A stretch of 64,000 nt of DNA. Origin: Chryseobacterium gleum. GTDB taxonomy: Bacteria > Bacteroidota > Bacteroidia > Flavobacteriales_D > Crocinitomicaceae. The stretch's first letter is position 1, and every line of letters begins with the position of its first letter. A model generated the notes under the pieces. It worked only from the letters and a program-made list of their open reading frames with translations, was not told where the DNA came from and did not search any database. Both the position numbers and the translations under genes were made by a program. The stretch is taken from positions 62,001 to 126,000 of the forward strand of contig CAMAXI010000001.1 in assembly GCA_945862165.1 (NCBI GenBank), given 5' to 3'. Shown here piece after piece: positions 26,484-36,699 of this stretch.

Positions 26484-27677
26484 TTACGAATTAATTGCTT
26501 TGATTCCTGGTAATTCGATCCCTTCTAAGTACTCCAACATAGCACCTCCGCCTGTAGAAACATAACTCACCTTATCCGATAAGTTAAATTTATTAATCGC
26601 TGCAACTGAATCTCCACCACCTATTAATGAAAACGCTCCATTTGCAGTCGCTTCCACAATTGCATTCGCAACATCTTTTGTTCCTTGTTGAAAGTTTTCC
26701 ATTTCAAAAACACCCATAGGACCATTCCATAAAATCAATTTAGAATTTTTAATTATCTCTGCACAATCCAACGAAGTTTGTGGTCCGGAATCCAATCCCA
26801 TCCATCCTGTTTCTATTTCTCCGGAAAGAACTGTTTTTCTATTTGCATCATTTGAAAAAGTATCTGCAACAACAGCGTCCACTGGAACATAAATGTTTAC
26901 ACCTTTTTCTTTTGCTTCAATAATAATTTTACGCGCAACATCTAAATAGTCGTCTTCTACTAACGAGCCACCAACATTACCTCCTTTAGCTTTCACAAAG
27001 GTGAATGCCATTCCTCCACCAACGATAAGGTTATCTACTTTATCTAATAAACGTTCGATGATAGTAATTTTCGAAGAAACTTTTGCACCACCAACAATCG
27101 CAGTTAATGGTTTATCATTACTGTTTAATACGCGATCAACACTTTTAATTTCAGCCTCTAACAAATACCCAAACATTTTAGCGTTTGGAAAGAACTTTGC
27201 GATAATAGCGGTGCTCGCATGTGCTCTATGTGCAGTTCCGAATGCATCATTTACATATACATCTCCGTGTTTTGCTAATTCTTGCGCAAAACTTTCCGTT
27301 CCTGTTGTTTCTTGTTTGTAAAAACGTAAATTTTCTAACAATAACACCTCCCCTGCTTTTAGGTTTGAACTCAAGGCCAAAGCATTTTCACCAATACAAT
27401 CTGATGCGAACTTCACGTCAACACCTAATAACTTACTCGTATGTGCTACGATATGTTTTAAAGAGTATTTATCTTCAAACCCTTCTTTCGGTCTTCCTAA
27501 ATGCGACATTAAAACGACACTACCTCCTGTTTTAAGAATGTGTTGAATCGTAGGTAAAGCAGCACGAATTCGAGTGTCATCTGTAATTTCTAGTGTTTCT
27601 TTATCTAAAGGAACATTAAAATCAACTCGGATTAACGCACGTTTTCCGTCGAAATTATAAGTATGAATATCAGCCAT
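26484..27677 (-). CDS. pgk: phosphoglycerate kinase
   Basis: Glycolytic enzyme making ATP from 1,3-bisphosphoglycerate and ADP. It is 397 residues, the normal bacterial length. Signatures are RVDFNVPLD (about residues 17-25), SHLGRPK (about 59-65), [11 protein letters not shown] (about 113-123), GGAKVSSKI (about 196-204), [10 protein letters not shown] and [12 protein letters not shown] (about 350-361; nucleotide-binding region) with [13 protein letters not shown] at the end. It is monocistronic: its own promoter lies in the 170-base divergent gap with valS, and it ends at the hairpin shared with the small exported protein gene. Confidence 0.97.
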   Translation of the reverse strand: MADIHTYNFDGKRALIRVDFNVPLDKETLEITDDTRIRAALPTIQHILKTGGSVVLMSHLGRPKEGFEDKYSLKHIVAHTSKLLGVDVKFASDCIGENALALSSNLKAGEVLLLENLRFYKQETTGTESFAQELAKHGDVYVNDAFGTAHRAHASTAIIAKFFPNAKMFGYLLEAEIKSVDRVLNSNDKPLTAIVGGAKVSSKITIIERLLDKVDNLIVGGGMAFTFVKAKGGNVGGSLVEDDYLDVARKIIIEAKEKGVNIYVPVDAVVADTFSNDANRKTVLSGEIETGWMGLDSGPQTSLDCAEIIKNSKLILWNGPMGVFEMENFQQGTKDVANAIVEATANGAFSLIGGGDSVAAINKFNLSDKVSYVSTGGGAMLEYLEGIELPGIKAINS

Positions 27678-27700
27678 TTTAAATTATTTTTATGAAAATG

Positions 27701-27708
27701 CAAAAGTA
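27701..27708 (-). promoter_or_regulatory. Bacteroidota -7 promoter element of pgk
   Basis: On the - strand this reads TACTTTTG, matching TAnnTTTG, 24 bases before the pgk start codon. The -33 element is not clear. Confidence 0.5.
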
Positions 27709-27800
27709 TAAAAGTTGTTTAATTAAATAGATTAAACCCATTTAAAATTTCATATTCTATTTAAAAACATCGTATTTTTTATTTCTTCAAATTTTGAAAT

Positions 27801-27829
27801 TTTGAAATTAATTAATTGTTTTATCTTTG
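27801..27829 (+). promoter_or_regulatory. valS promoter, Bacteroidota sigma factor type
   Basis: TTTG at 27801-27804, 17-base spacer, TATCTTTG at 27822-27829. The predicted transcript starts near 27836, leaving a leader of about 11 bases before valS. Confidence 0.7.
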
Positions 27830-27846
27830 TGTAAAATCGAACAAAA

Positions 27847-30480
27847 ATGATTGAAATTCCAAAAACATACGAACCTACAAAAGCTGAAAATAAATGGTAT
27901 CCATATTGGTTAAACAAAGGATATTTTCATTCTACACCTGATGAAAGAGAAGCATATACAGTTGTAATTCCACCGCCAAATGTTACCGGTGTTTTACACA
28001 TGGGACATATGTTAAACAATACCATACAAGATGTATTGGTACGTAAAGCTCGTATGGAAGGTAAAAACGTTTGTTGGGTTCCTGGAACGGATCATGCATC
28101 CATCGCCACAGAAGCGAAAGTGGTTCAAAAATTACGTAAAGAAGGAATTAAAAAATCAGACTTAACACGGAATGAATTTATGGTTCATGCCTACGAATGG
28201 AAAGATAAACACGGTGGAATTATTCTTGAACAATTAAAAAAATTAGGCGCATCCTGTGATTGGGAACGTACCTCTTTTACGATGGATAAAGAATATTCGG
28301 AATCGGTTTTTGATACATTTATCGATTTATATAAAAAAGGGAAAATTTACCGTGGTGTTCGAATGGTCAATTGGGATCCAGAAGCTCAAACAGCACTTTC
28401 AGATGAAGAAGTAATTTATAAGGAAGTAAATTCAAAATTATTTCATATCCGATATAAAGTTGCAGATTCAGAAGATAAATGGGTTACGATTGCAACAACA
28501 AGACCAGAAACGATTTTAGGAGATACCGCAATTTGTGTAAATCCGAATGATGCACGCTATTATTTGTTGCATGGGAAGGAAGTGATAGTTCCTTTGACAA
28601 ACCGTCGTATTCCAATTATTGCAGATGAATATGTAGAAATGGATTTTGGTACTGGATGTTTAAAAGTAACACCTGCCCATGATATTAATGACTACGAATT
28701 AGGTAAAAAGTACAAACTAGAAACGATTGATATTTTCACGGATAATGGGAAACTAAATGTAAATGGTTTACATTATGCAGGAAAAGATCGTTTTGAGGTT
28801 CGTAAAGAAATTGCAAAAGAATTAGACGAAAAGGGATACATGGTCAAAGTAGAAGACCATATCAATAAAATTGGTTACTCAGAACGAACGGATGCAGTTA
28901 TTGAACCAAAATTATCTTTACAGTGGTTTGTTTCGATGAAAGAATTGTCACAACCTGCCTTAGACAATGTAATGAATGGAAACATTGCGTTTCATCCTGA
29001 AAAATTTAAAAACACCTACCGACATTGGTTAGAAAATGTAAAAGATTGGTGTATTTCTCGACAATTATGGTGGGGACATCGTATACCAGCTTGGTATTTT
29101 GGATCTAATCCGGAAGATTATGTGGTTGCAAAAACAGAAGCGGAGGCAATAACTTTAGCAACTGAAAAAACTGGAAGAGCAATTTTAGCTTCCGATTTAA
29201 AACAAGATGAAGATGTATTAGACACTTGGTTTTCTAGTTGGTTATGGCCAATTTCTGTATTTAATGGAATTACCCAACCAAACAATGAAGAAATTAAGTA
29301 CTACTACCCTACCAATGATTTAGTTACTGCTCCAGAAATTATGTTTTTCTGGGTTGCACGTATGATTATTGCTGGATACGAATACATGGGTGATTTGCCA
29401 TTTAAAAATGTTTATTACACTGGTATTGTACGCGATAAATTAGGTCGTAAAATGTCAAAATCTTTAGGTAATTCCCCTGACCCTTTAGACTTAATCGAAA
29501 AATTTGGAGCAGATGGAGTTCGTGTTGGTATTTTAATATCCTCTCCAGCAGGAAATGATTTGCCTTTTGACACGAGTCAATGCGAACAAGGGAGAAATTT
29601 TGCAAATAAAATCTGGAATGCTTTCCGCTTGATAACATCGTGGGAAGTGATGGATTTAGAGCAACCAAAAGCATCTATTAAAGGAATAGAATGGTTTGAC
29701 GCGAAATTAAATCAAGAATTGGCTGAAATTGACATCTTATTTAAGAAGTTTAAAATTTCAGAAGCCTTAATGGCAACATACAAATTAGTTTGGGACGATT
29801 TCTGTTCTTGGTATTTAGAAATCATTAAACCAGGCTACCAACAACCAATTGATCGTATCACTTTAGAAGCTACACTTGGTTTCTTTGAGAAAATATTAAA
29901 AATTATTCAACCATTTACGCCTTTTATTGCAGAAGAAATTTGGCATATAATTCGTGAAAGAAAAGAAGGGGATGATATAGTAATTGCTAATTGGCCAGAA
30001 GTAACAGAATATAATCCAGAAGTATTAGCGCAATTTAAAGTTGCAGAAGAAGTAATTACAAATATTCGGAACATTCGCAAAGAAAATAATATTGCAACTA
30101 AGGTAAAAATGGATTTGTTTATGAAGCAAAATCAAGAAATATGGTCTGATTTTGATTCAGTTATTGTTAAAATGGGAAATTTAAGTCAATTGGAATATAC
30201 TAAAGAAAAGATAGCAAACGCTTATTCCTTTTTAGTTAATTCCAATGAATTTTTCATACCATTCGGAGATTCAGTGGATGTTGAAAGTGAACGTAAAAAA
30301 ATTGAAGAAGAATTACAATACACAAAAGGTTTTTTACAAATCGTTCAAAACAAACTTACGAATGAAAAATTTGTTTCAGGTGCACCAGATGCAGTTGTAG
30401 CGAATGAAAAAAAGAAAGAAGCTGATGCTTTGCATAAGATTACTATTTTAGAAGATAAATTAGCTAGTTTTGTTGAATAA
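27847..30480 (+). CDS. valS: valyl-tRNA synthetase
   Basis: Charges tRNA-Val with valine; cytoplasmic class I aminoacyl-tRNA synthetase, 877 residues as usual. The HIGH motif appears as HMGH at residues 51-54 ([14 protein letters not shown]). The editing (CP1) domain includes [15 protein letters not shown] and [17 protein letters not shown]. The KMSKS motif is at 535-539 ([14 protein letters not shown]). The anticodon-binding domain follows, and the last 70 residues ([14 protein letters not shown] onward) form the C-terminal coiled coil typical of ValRS. It is transcribed divergently from pgk and is followed with little gap by the M61 peptidase gene. Confidence 0.97.
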   Translation: MIEIPKTYEPTKAENKWYPYWLNKGYFHSTPDEREAYTVVIPPPNVTGVLHMGHMLNNTIQDVLVRKARMEGKNVCWVPGTDHASIATEAKVVQKLRKEGIKKSDLTRNEFMVHAYEWKDKHGGIILEQLKKLGASCDWERTSFTMDKEYSESVFDTFIDLYKKGKIYRGVRMVNWDPEAQTALSDEEVIYKEVNSKLFHIRYKVADSEDKWVTIATTRPETILGDTAICVNPNDARYYLLHGKEVIVPLTNRRIPIIADEYVEMDFGTGCLKVTPAHDINDYELGKKYKLETIDIFTDNGKLNVNGLHYAGKDRFEVRKEIAKELDEKGYMVKVEDHINKIGYSERTDAVIEPKLSLQWFVSMKELSQPALDNVMNGNIAFHPEKFKNTYRHWLENVKDWCISRQLWWGHRIPAWYFGSNPEDYVVAKTEAEAITLATEKTGRAILASDLKQDEDVLDTWFSSWLWPISVFNGITQPNNEEIKYYYPTNDLVTAPEIMFFWVARMIIAGYEYMGDLPFKNVYYTGIVRDKLGRKMSKSLGNSPDPLDLIEKFGADGVRVGILISSPAGNDLPFDTSQCEQGRNFANKIWNAFRLITSWEVMDLEQPKASIKGIEWFDAKLNQELAEIDILFKKFKISEALMATYKLVWDDFCSWYLEIIKPGYQQPIDRITLEATLGFFEKILKIIQPFTPFIAEEIWHIIRERKEGDDIVIANWPEVTEYNPEVLAQFKVAEEVITNIRNIRKENNIATKVKMDLFMKQNQEIWSDFDSVIVKMGNLSQLEYTKEKIANAYSFLVNSNEFFIPFGDSVDVESERKKIEEELQYTKGFLQIVQNKLTNEKFVSGAPDAVVANEKKKEADALHKITILEDKLASFVE

Positions 30481-30499
30481 TACTGTTAGTCATATCATT

Positions 30500-32290
30500 A
30501 TGTTTAAAAATATCCTAATTATCGTTTGTGTTCTTTTTTCATTTTCGTCGAAAGCTATCACTATTGATTATTCGCTAAAAATGCCTAAACCTCAAAATCA
30601 TTATTTTGAAGTTGAAATGAAAATAAACAAAGTTTCAGGGAAGTTTATAGAAGTTAAAATGCCAGTTTGGGCTCCAGGTTCCTACATGGTTCGTGAATTT
30701 TCTAAAAACGTAAACCTAGTTGTTGCGAAAGATGAACAAGGTAAAAATTTAAATATTACCAAAGTTTCTAAAAACACTTGGAAAATTTATGTTAAAGGAG
30801 TAAACGAAGTCAAGATTAATTATGAAGTGTACGCTTTTGAATTATCTGCGAGATCCAGTTTTTTAGACCAAAGTCATGGCTTTGTTAGTGGCTCTTCTAT
30901 TTTTATGTATGTTGAAGGTGAAAAAGAAACCGGTGGGAAGTTAGACATTTACCCACATGAAGATTTTAATGTTATTTCAACAGCTTTGCCAAAAGCAAAA
31001 GATTCTATTCGATTTGAAAATGCAAAAACATATGCTTTTTCAAATTTTGATCATCTGGTAGATTGTCCTATTGAAATTGGGAATCAAGATGTGTTTGAAT
31101 TTATGGCTGCTGGAGTAAAACATAGTGTAGCAATTTATGGCGTTGGAAATTATGAAGTTGAGAAACTAAAAAAAGACATGAAACAGGTCATCGAAACAAC
31201 TTCTGCTGTTATTGGTGAAAATCCTAATAAAAATTATACGTTTATCATTCATAATGTAACGGATGGTCAAGGAGGCTTGGAGCATATGAATTCTGCGACA
31301 TTAAGTGTTGATCGATGGAGTTATCAAGGCAAACAATATTTTGATTTTTTATCCCTAGTTGCACATGAATATTTTCATCTTTGGAACGTAAAAAGACTTC
31401 GACCAATCGAACTAGGTCCTTTTAACTACGACCAAGAAAATTACACGACTTTATTATGGGTAATGGAGGGATTTACGAGTTACTATGATGAATTATTAAT
31501 GCGTAGAGCTGGTTATTTGACTGAACAAGAATATATTCAAAAAATAAATTCCATCTTAAATTATGTAGAGGGTTCTGAAGGCGCACGTGTTCAACCTGTT
31601 GCGCACGCAAGCTTTGATGCTTGGATAAAAGGATATCGACCAAATGAAAACTCTGGTAATACAACGATGACGTATTATTCTAGAGGACAATTAATTGGTT
31701 CAGTTTTAGATGCGAAAATCATTGCAAAATTTGATGGTGCAAAATGTCTAGATGATTTCATGCGAACATTATATTTTAAATTTTACAAAAATAAAGGTCG
31801 TGGTTTTACAGAAGAAGAATTTGAAGAAACCCTTACCGACTTTATGGGAGAAGATATGCATGCTTTTTTAATGAATTATATTTACGACACTAAGGTTCCT
31901 AATTACAAAGAAATATTCAATGGAATTGGTGTGAATGTTGATTATATAGGTGCTAAAAAAGCATATTTTGGAATGAGTTTTTCCAAAGAAGGTATTCCAT
32001 TTGTAAAAACAATTCGAACGAATTCAGAGGCAGAAAATGCTGGTTTGAGTGTAAATGACGAAATACTTGGATTTAATGGATTTAGAATTGATGGACCTTC
32101 TTTAGAAGCAAGTTTAGCCGCATTAAAAACAGGTGATTTATTCAATTTGCTCGTTTCTAGGGATCAAATTATTATGGAAATATCCTGTAAAATGGGAGAA
32201 ATAGAAATTCCTACCTTCAAAATGTCGATCAATAGTACTAGTACAAATTCGCAACTAGGTAGTTATTGGTTACGTACGATTTTAAAATAA
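30500..32290 (+). CDS. M61 family glycyl aminopeptidase-like metallopeptidase with PDZ domain
   Basis: Exported zinc peptidase of about 596 residues. The signal peptide is FKNILIIVCVLFSFSSKA, so I start at ATG 30500; an in-frame ATG at 30470 would overlap valS and push the signal peptide inward. An N-terminal beta domain (APGSYMVREFSKNV is typical of M61) precedes the zinc motif HEYFH at residues 289-293 with third ligand Glu323 (WVMEGFTSYYDE). A C-terminal PDZ domain at about 485-575 contains GLSVNDEILGFNGFRIDG. Substrate unknown; probably periplasmic peptide degradation. Confidence 0.9.
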   Translation: MFKNILIIVCVLFSFSSKAITIDYSLKMPKPQNHYFEVEMKINKVSGKFIEVKMPVWAPGSYMVREFSKNVNLVVAKDEQGKNLNITKVSKNTWKIYVKGVNEVKINYEVYAFELSARSSFLDQSHGFVSGSSIFMYVEGEKETGGKLDIYPHEDFNVISTALPKAKDSIRFENAKTYAFSNFDHLVDCPIEIGNQDVFEFMAAGVKHSVAIYGVGNYEVEKLKKDMKQVIETTSAVIGENPNKNYTFIIHNVTDGQGGLEHMNSATLSVDRWSYQGKQYFDFLSLVAHEYFHLWNVKRLRPIELGPFNYDQENYTTLLWVMEGFTSYYDELLMRRAGYLTEQEYIQKINSILNYVEGSEGARVQPVAHASFDAWIKGYRPNENSGNTTMTYYSRGQLIGSVLDAKIIAKFDGAKCLDDFMRTLYFKFYKNKGRGFTEEEFEETLTDFMGEDMHAFLMNYIYDTKVPNYKEIFNGIGVNVDYIGAKKAYFGMSFSKEGIPFVKTIRTNSEAENAGLSVNDEILGFNGFRIDGPSLEASLAALKTGDLFNLLVSRDQIIMEISCKMGEIEIPTFKMSINSTSTNSQLGSYWLRTILK

Positions 32291-32292
32291 GT

Positions 32293-33081
32293 ATGAAGAA
32301 GTTTTATAAATTTTTATTGAATTCCTTACCACGACCTATCTTAATAAGATTGAGTTATGTGTTTCGTTTATTTGCACCATTGCTATACAAAGGGAATAAA
32401 GTGGAGTGTCCGGTTTGTCAGAAAGAATTTAGTAAATTTTTGTCTTATGGATCTGATATTGCTCATCGAGACAATGTTTTATGTCCATACGATTTGACAC
32501 TAGAGCGTCATCGTTTAATGTGGTTGTATTTAAAAAATGAAACAAACTTCTTTACAACGCAAAAATTAAAAGTATTGCACATTGCTCCAGAACAATGTTT
32601 TCATTCTATCTTCAAAAAACAATCCAATTTAAATTATTTAACAGGTGATTTACTTTCTCCAATAGCAGATATCCATTTTGATTTACATGATATTCCTCTA
32701 GAAGAAAATCGATTTGATGTGGTTATTTGTAACCATGTACTAGAACATGTGGAGGATGCTAAACAATGTATATCTGAATTATACCGTGTTTTAAAACCTG
32801 GAGGTTTTGGAATTATGCAAGTACCTCAAGACAGAACTCGAACTGTAACATATGAAGACCCAACAATTACTAGTCCTGAAGAGCGTGAAAAACATTTTTG
32901 GCAATATGATCACGTTCGATTGTTTGGACTAGATTATCCAGATTGGTTACGAAGTGTTGGATTTGAAGTTACCGAGTATGATCCAAAACAATATTTTTCG
33001 AATGAAACTATTGCGCGATATCGATTAATTCCGGAAGAAGTTTTATATGTAGCAAAAAAGACTTCGACAGGCTCAGTCTGA
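32293..33081 (+). CDS. class I SAM-dependent methyltransferase (type 11-like)
   Basis: Probable methyltransferase of about 262 residues with unknown acceptor. The SAM fold spans about residues 95-200: LKVLHIAPEQCFHS replaces the usual glycine-rich motif I, FDVVICNHVLEHVEDAKQ is motif II, and ELYRVLKPGGFGIMQVP is a strong Methyltransf_11 signature. The N-terminal part carries CPVC (about residue 39) and a later Cys-Pro (VLCPYD), a possible metal-binding pair. I start at ATG 32293, after the M61 stop, instead of the overlapping ATG at 32266. The last codons (TSTGSV and stop) come from a short palindromic repeat at 33062-33083. Confidence 0.87.
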   Translation: MKKFYKFLLNSLPRPILIRLSYVFRLFAPLLYKGNKVECPVCQKEFSKFLSYGSDIAHRDNVLCPYDLTLERHRLMWLYLKNETNFFTTQKLKVLHIAPEQCFHSIFKKQSNLNYLTGDLLSPIADIHFDLHDIPLEENRFDVVICNHVLEHVEDAKQCISELYRVLKPGGFGIMQVPQDRTRTVTYEDPTITSPEEREKHFWQYDHVRLFGLDYPDWLRSVGFEVTEYDPKQYFSNETIARYRLIPEEVLYVAKKTSTGSV

Positions 33082-33083
33082 AG
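33062..33083. repeat. short REP-like palindromic element at a gene 3' end
   Basis: CTTC...GAAG ends flank the core TTCGACAGGCTCAGTCTGA, which can form a small hairpin. From memory, close variants (TTCGACAAGCTCAGTCTGA) are dispersed in many Bacteroidota genomes. Only this copy is in the window. Its TGA (33079-33081) is the stop codon of the methyltransferase gene. Confidence 0.6.
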
Positions 33084-33140
33084 AATAGGGTTTCGAATCA
33101 CTCTGTTTAAACTGATAGATTAAACTTAATAATTAATAGT

Positions 33141-34502
33141 ATGAAATATTACAAGAACATTTTAGAGACAATTGGAAACACACCACTTGTTAAACTAAAC
33201 GTGCTAACAAAAGATGTAAAAGCATTAGTTTTAGCTAAAGTAGAAACTACGAATCCTGGAAACTCGGTTAAAGACCGTATGGCGGTTAAAATGATAGAAG
33301 ATGCCGAAAAATCAGGACTTCTTAAACCAGGAGGAACTATTATTGAAGGTACATCGGGAAACACTGGGATGGGTTTAGCATTAGGCGCAATTATTAAAGG
33401 ATATAAATTAATTTGTGTATTGAATGATAAACAATCTAAAGAAAAAATGGATATCCTTCGTGCGGTTGGCGCGGAAGTAGTTGTTTGTCCAACAGCTGTA
33501 GAACCAGAAGATCCACGTTCTTATTACCAAGTTTCTAGAAGATTGGCAAAAGAAATACCAAACTCATGGTATGTAAATCAATACGATAATTTATCCAATA
33601 GAACAGCGCATTACGAGCAAACAGCACCTGAAATATGGGAACAAACAGCTGGTAAAATCACACATTTTGTAGTAGGTGTTGGAACTGGTGGAACAATTTC
33701 TGGAATTGGGAAGTATTTAAAAGAAAAAAATCCAAATATTAAAATTTGGGGAATAGATACCTATGGTTCTGTATTTAAAAAATACCATGAAACAGGAATT
33801 TTTGATAAAAATGAGATTTATCCTTACATCACGGAAGGAATTGGAGAAGATATATTACCTGCAAACGTAGATTTCTCCGTAATTGATCATTTTGAGAAAG
33901 TAACGGATAAAGACGCAGCGGTTTATACGCGTCGCTTGGCACGTGAAGAAGGAATTTTTGTAGGTAACTCAGCTGGTTCTGCTATTAAAGGAGTACTTCA
34001 GATGTCAGGTGAATTGAAGGAAGATGATGTTGTGGTTGTATTATTCCACGACCATGGATCCCGTTACGTAGGAAAAATATTTAACGATGATTGGATGCGT
34101 GAACGTGGATTCTTAGATGAAAAACTTACGACTGCAGGTGATTTAATTCAAGAACATGCAGATAAATCATTAGTTTCAGTTTATGCGGAAGAATTAGTAT
34201 CGCATGCGGTTGCTAAAATGCGTAAATTCTCAATTTCTCAAATTCCAGTTATGAAAGATGATATGTTTGTTGGTTCATTAAATGATTCCCATACCTACCA
34301 ATTCTTAATTGAAAATCCGGATATGATTAACGCCCCTATTTCTTCTATCATGCAAAAACCATTTCCGATTGTAAATGAAAAAACCACAATCGAAGAAGTT
34401 TCTAAATTGATTAATAAAGATACCCCTGCTGTTTTAGTTGAATTAGCGAATGGCGGACATCATATTGTTACACGCCAAGATGTGATTAATTCATTTGCTT
34501 AA
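33141..34502 (+). CDS. cystathionine beta-synthase (PLP domain plus CBS pair)
   Basis: PLP enzyme that condenses serine and homocysteine to cystathionine, or possibly acts as a cysteine synthase. It is 453 residues. The catalytic domain has ETIGNTPLVKLN (about residues 9-20), PLP Lys44 (NPGNSVKDRMA), EGTSGNTGMGLALGA (about 69-83) and GVGTGGTISGIGKYL (about 178-192). The C-terminus (about 335-453) holds two CBS motifs (KFSISQIPVMKDDMFVGSL and the segment with PAVLVELANGGHHIVTRQDV). No heme-binding N-terminal extension is present. One base separates its stop from the next gene's start, suggesting an operon through the RecD-like gene. Confidence 0.9.
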   Translation: MKYYKNILETIGNTPLVKLNVLTKDVKALVLAKVETTNPGNSVKDRMAVKMIEDAEKSGLLKPGGTIIEGTSGNTGMGLALGAIIKGYKLICVLNDKQSKEKMDILRAVGAEVVVCPTAVEPEDPRSYYQVSRRLAKEIPNSWYVNQYDNLSNRTAHYEQTAPEIWEQTAGKITHFVVGVGTGGTISGIGKYLKEKNPNIKIWGIDTYGSVFKKYHETGIFDKNEIYPYITEGIGEDILPANVDFSVIDHFEKVTDKDAAVYTRRLAREEGIFVGNSAGSAIKGVLQMSGELKEDDVVVVLFHDHGSRYVGKIFNDDWMRERGFLDEKLTTAGDLIQEHADKSLVSVYAEELVSHAVAKMRKFSISQIPVMKDDMFVGSLNDSHTYQFLIENPDMINAPISSIMQKPFPIVNEKTTIEEVSKLINKDTPAVLVELANGGHHIVTRQDVINSFA

Positions 34503-35276
34503 ATGCATTTTGTAGATCAACTTAATTCAACAATCCTTTTAGATTCAAAACCTAAAAGGATTGTTTCGTTAGTACCCTCCCAAACGGAGTTTTTATTTGA
34601 TATTGGATTGGAGAAAGAAGTAATTGGAATTACTAAATTTTGCATATATCCTTCTCATTGGTTAAAAACAAAAACGATAATAGGAGGAACTAAAAATGTG
34701 GCTATTGAAAAAGTCCGAAGTTTAAAACCAGACCTTATCATCGGGAACAAAGAAGAAAACACCAAAGAAGATATCGAAGCTTTACGAGAAATCGCCCCAG
34801 TATGGATGAGTGATATTTTCAACTTGGAAGATGCGCTCGAAATGATGAGTTCAATCGGCGAAATCGTTGGAAAACAAGAAGAAACACAAGAATTAGTTGA
34901 TAATATCAAAGGACAATTTGATTCATTTAAACCTGAAAACTTAAAACTTTCAGTACTATATTTGATTTGGCGTAAACCATATATTGGAGTTGCTAACGAT
35001 ACGTTCATTGATGATATGCTAAAACGATGTGGATTTAAGAACATACTTGCAGATCAAACACGTTATCCCGTTCTAGAAAATTTAAGCGAACTCAATCCAG
35101 ATGTACTATTTTTAAGTTCTGAACCGTACCCATTTAAAGAAAAACATATTCAGGAATTATATGAAATTTTTCAAAATGCAAAAATAATATTAGTAGATGG
35201 TGAAATGTTCTCATGGTATGGGTCTCGCTTAAGTAAAAGTGTGGATTATTTTAAATGGTTATGTACTGAAATATGA
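34503..35276 (+). CDS. BtuF/FhuD-like helical-backbone metal receptor domain protein without signal peptide
   Basis: 257-residue protein similar to ABC-transporter binding proteins for cobalamin or iron chelates. RIVSLVPSQTEFLFDIGL (about residues 19-36) is the classical start of the domain. VIGITKFCIYPSHW, then KTIIGGTKNVAIEKVRSLKPDLIIG, and in the C-terminal lobe ENLSELNPDVLFLSSEPYPF all fit. There is no signal peptide or lipobox at the N-terminus (MHFVDQLNSTILLDSK), so it appears cytoplasmic, unlike true transport receptors. It is joined to the cystathionine synthase gene with no gap, and its stop overlaps the helicase start by 4 bases. Confidence 0.85.
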   Translation: MHFVDQLNSTILLDSKPKRIVSLVPSQTEFLFDIGLEKEVIGITKFCIYPSHWLKTKTIIGGTKNVAIEKVRSLKPDLIIGNKEENTKEDIEALREIAPVWMSDIFNLEDALEMMSSIGEIVGKQEETQELVDNIKGQFDSFKPENLKLSVLYLIWRKPYIGVANDTFIDDMLKRCGFKNILADQTRYPVLENLSELNPDVLFLSSEPYPFKEKHIQELYEIFQNAKIILVDGEMFSWYGSRLSKSVDYFKWLCTEI

Positions 35277-36694
35277 AGCAAACACTCAAATCGACCATTT
35301 ACGATCATTTTTCGTTGACTCCTACTGAGCAACAAGTAAAAACAATTGTCAATTTGGTGAATTTCACTTTAGAGGAGGCACGATTTCCGACTTTTATTTT
35401 GAGTGGTTATGCTGGTACAGGAAAAACAACCTTGGTGGGTGCATATATACAAGCAATGACCGAATTGAAATTGAAAACCTTTTTAATGGCTCCAACGGGT
35501 CGTGCTGCAAAGGTATTATCGTCACGTGCTAAAAAACAAGTGCTTACCATTCACAAAAAAATATACCGAAAACAAACGCAAGCAGGTGGGATTATTCAAT
35601 TAGTAGTGAGTCCAAATTTACATAAACACACTGTTTTTATAGTCGATGAAGCCTCGATGATCGGAGAACATAGTTTAAGTAATGATGGTGGTGGAGTGAC
35701 TCGAAATTTACTTTCAGACTTAATGGAATTCGTCTTTTCGGGAGAAGGTTGTAAACTTATTTTTGTTGGGGATGAAGGTCAGTTGCCCCCTGTTGGTAGT
35801 GACTACTCCCCCGCTTTAGATAAACGTTATATAAAAGCCAATTTCATTTCCATACAACTTACTGAATCTCGGTTAACAGAAGTTGTACGTCAATCACTTG
35901 AATCAGACATCCTATTAAATGCAAGTAAACTAAGGAATTATCAGGGGGAGAAATTTCCTGTAATCGAAATTACGGGACAAAAAGATGTCGTTCGTTTACA
36001 AGGAGAAGAATTACAAGATGAATTAGAACGTGCATACTCAGAGTATAGTTTTGATGATGTAATGATAATTACTAAGTCGAATAAACGTGCGAATTTGTAT
36101 AACCAAAACGTGCGAAATCGCATTTTGTATCGGGAAGAAGAGTTGAGTGGTGGCGACAGATTAATGGTTGTTCGTAACAATTATTTTTGGCTGGAGGAAA
36201 GTTCAGAAGCTGGATTCATTGCGAATGGTGAAATGTTAAAGTTAAATCGAATATTACGTCAAGAAACATTATATGGTTTTACGTTTATTACTGCGCGCGT
36301 AGAATTGATTGATTATCCAAATATTGGTGATTTTGAAGTTGTTTTACTGCTAGAAACATTGAATATCGAAACGCCAAATTTACCGCGTGCTGAAATGAAG
36401 AAGTTATTCTTTGCACTCGAACAAGAATATGCTTATGAACGTAATCAAAAAAAACGTTATGAATTAATCACTAAAAACCCATATTTTAACGCGTTACAAA
36501 TAAAGTATGCGTATGCGGTTACCTGTCATAAATCACAGGGTGGACAATGGCCGGTTGTGTTTTTAGACCATGATTATCTGACGGAAGAAATGTTGGATCA
36601 ACCATTTTTCCGATGGCTATACACCGGATTTACAAGAGCAAGTGAAAAGTTGTTTTTAGTGAATTTTCATAAAGAATTTTTTGGGGAGTCTTAA
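35273..36694 (+). CDS. RecD/Dda-like superfamily 1 DNA helicase (AAA_30 plus UvrD_C_2)
   Basis: Predicted ATP-dependent 5'-3' DNA helicase, 473 residues. Walker A is SGYAGTGKTTLV (about residues 44-55), then MAPTGRAAKVLSSRA (motif Ia), VFIVDEASMI (Walker B, about 124-133), LIFVGDEGQLPPVGSDYSP (motif III), and near the C-terminus the UvrD_C_2 segment AVTCHKSQGGQWPVVFLDH and WLYTGFTRASEKLFLV. No RecB/RecC genes are next to it, so it is probably a stand-alone helicase. Its ATG overlaps the previous stop (ATGA). It converges on the next gene with a 5-base gap. Confidence 0.92.
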   Translation: MKQTLKSTIYDHFSLTPTEQQVKTIVNLVNFTLEEARFPTFILSGYAGTGKTTLVGAYIQAMTELKLKTFLMAPTGRAAKVLSSRAKKQVLTIHKKIYRKQTQAGGIIQLVVSPNLHKHTVFIVDEASMIGEHSLSNDGGGVTRNLLSDLMEFVFSGEGCKLIFVGDEGQLPPVGSDYSPALDKRYIKANFISIQLTESRLTEVVRQSLESDILLNASKLRNYQGEKFPVIEITGQKDVVRLQGEELQDELERAYSEYSFDDVMIITKSNKRANLYNQNVRNRILYREEELSGGDRLMVVRNNYFWLEESSEAGFIANGEMLKLNRILRQETLYGFTFITARVELIDYPNIGDFEVVLLLETLNIETPNLPRAEMKKLFFALEQEYAYERNQKKRYELITKNPYFNALQIKYAYAVTCHKSQGGQWPVVFLDHDYLTEEMLDQPFFRWLYTGFTRASEKLFLVNFHKEFFGES

Positions 36695-36699
36695 TTTAT

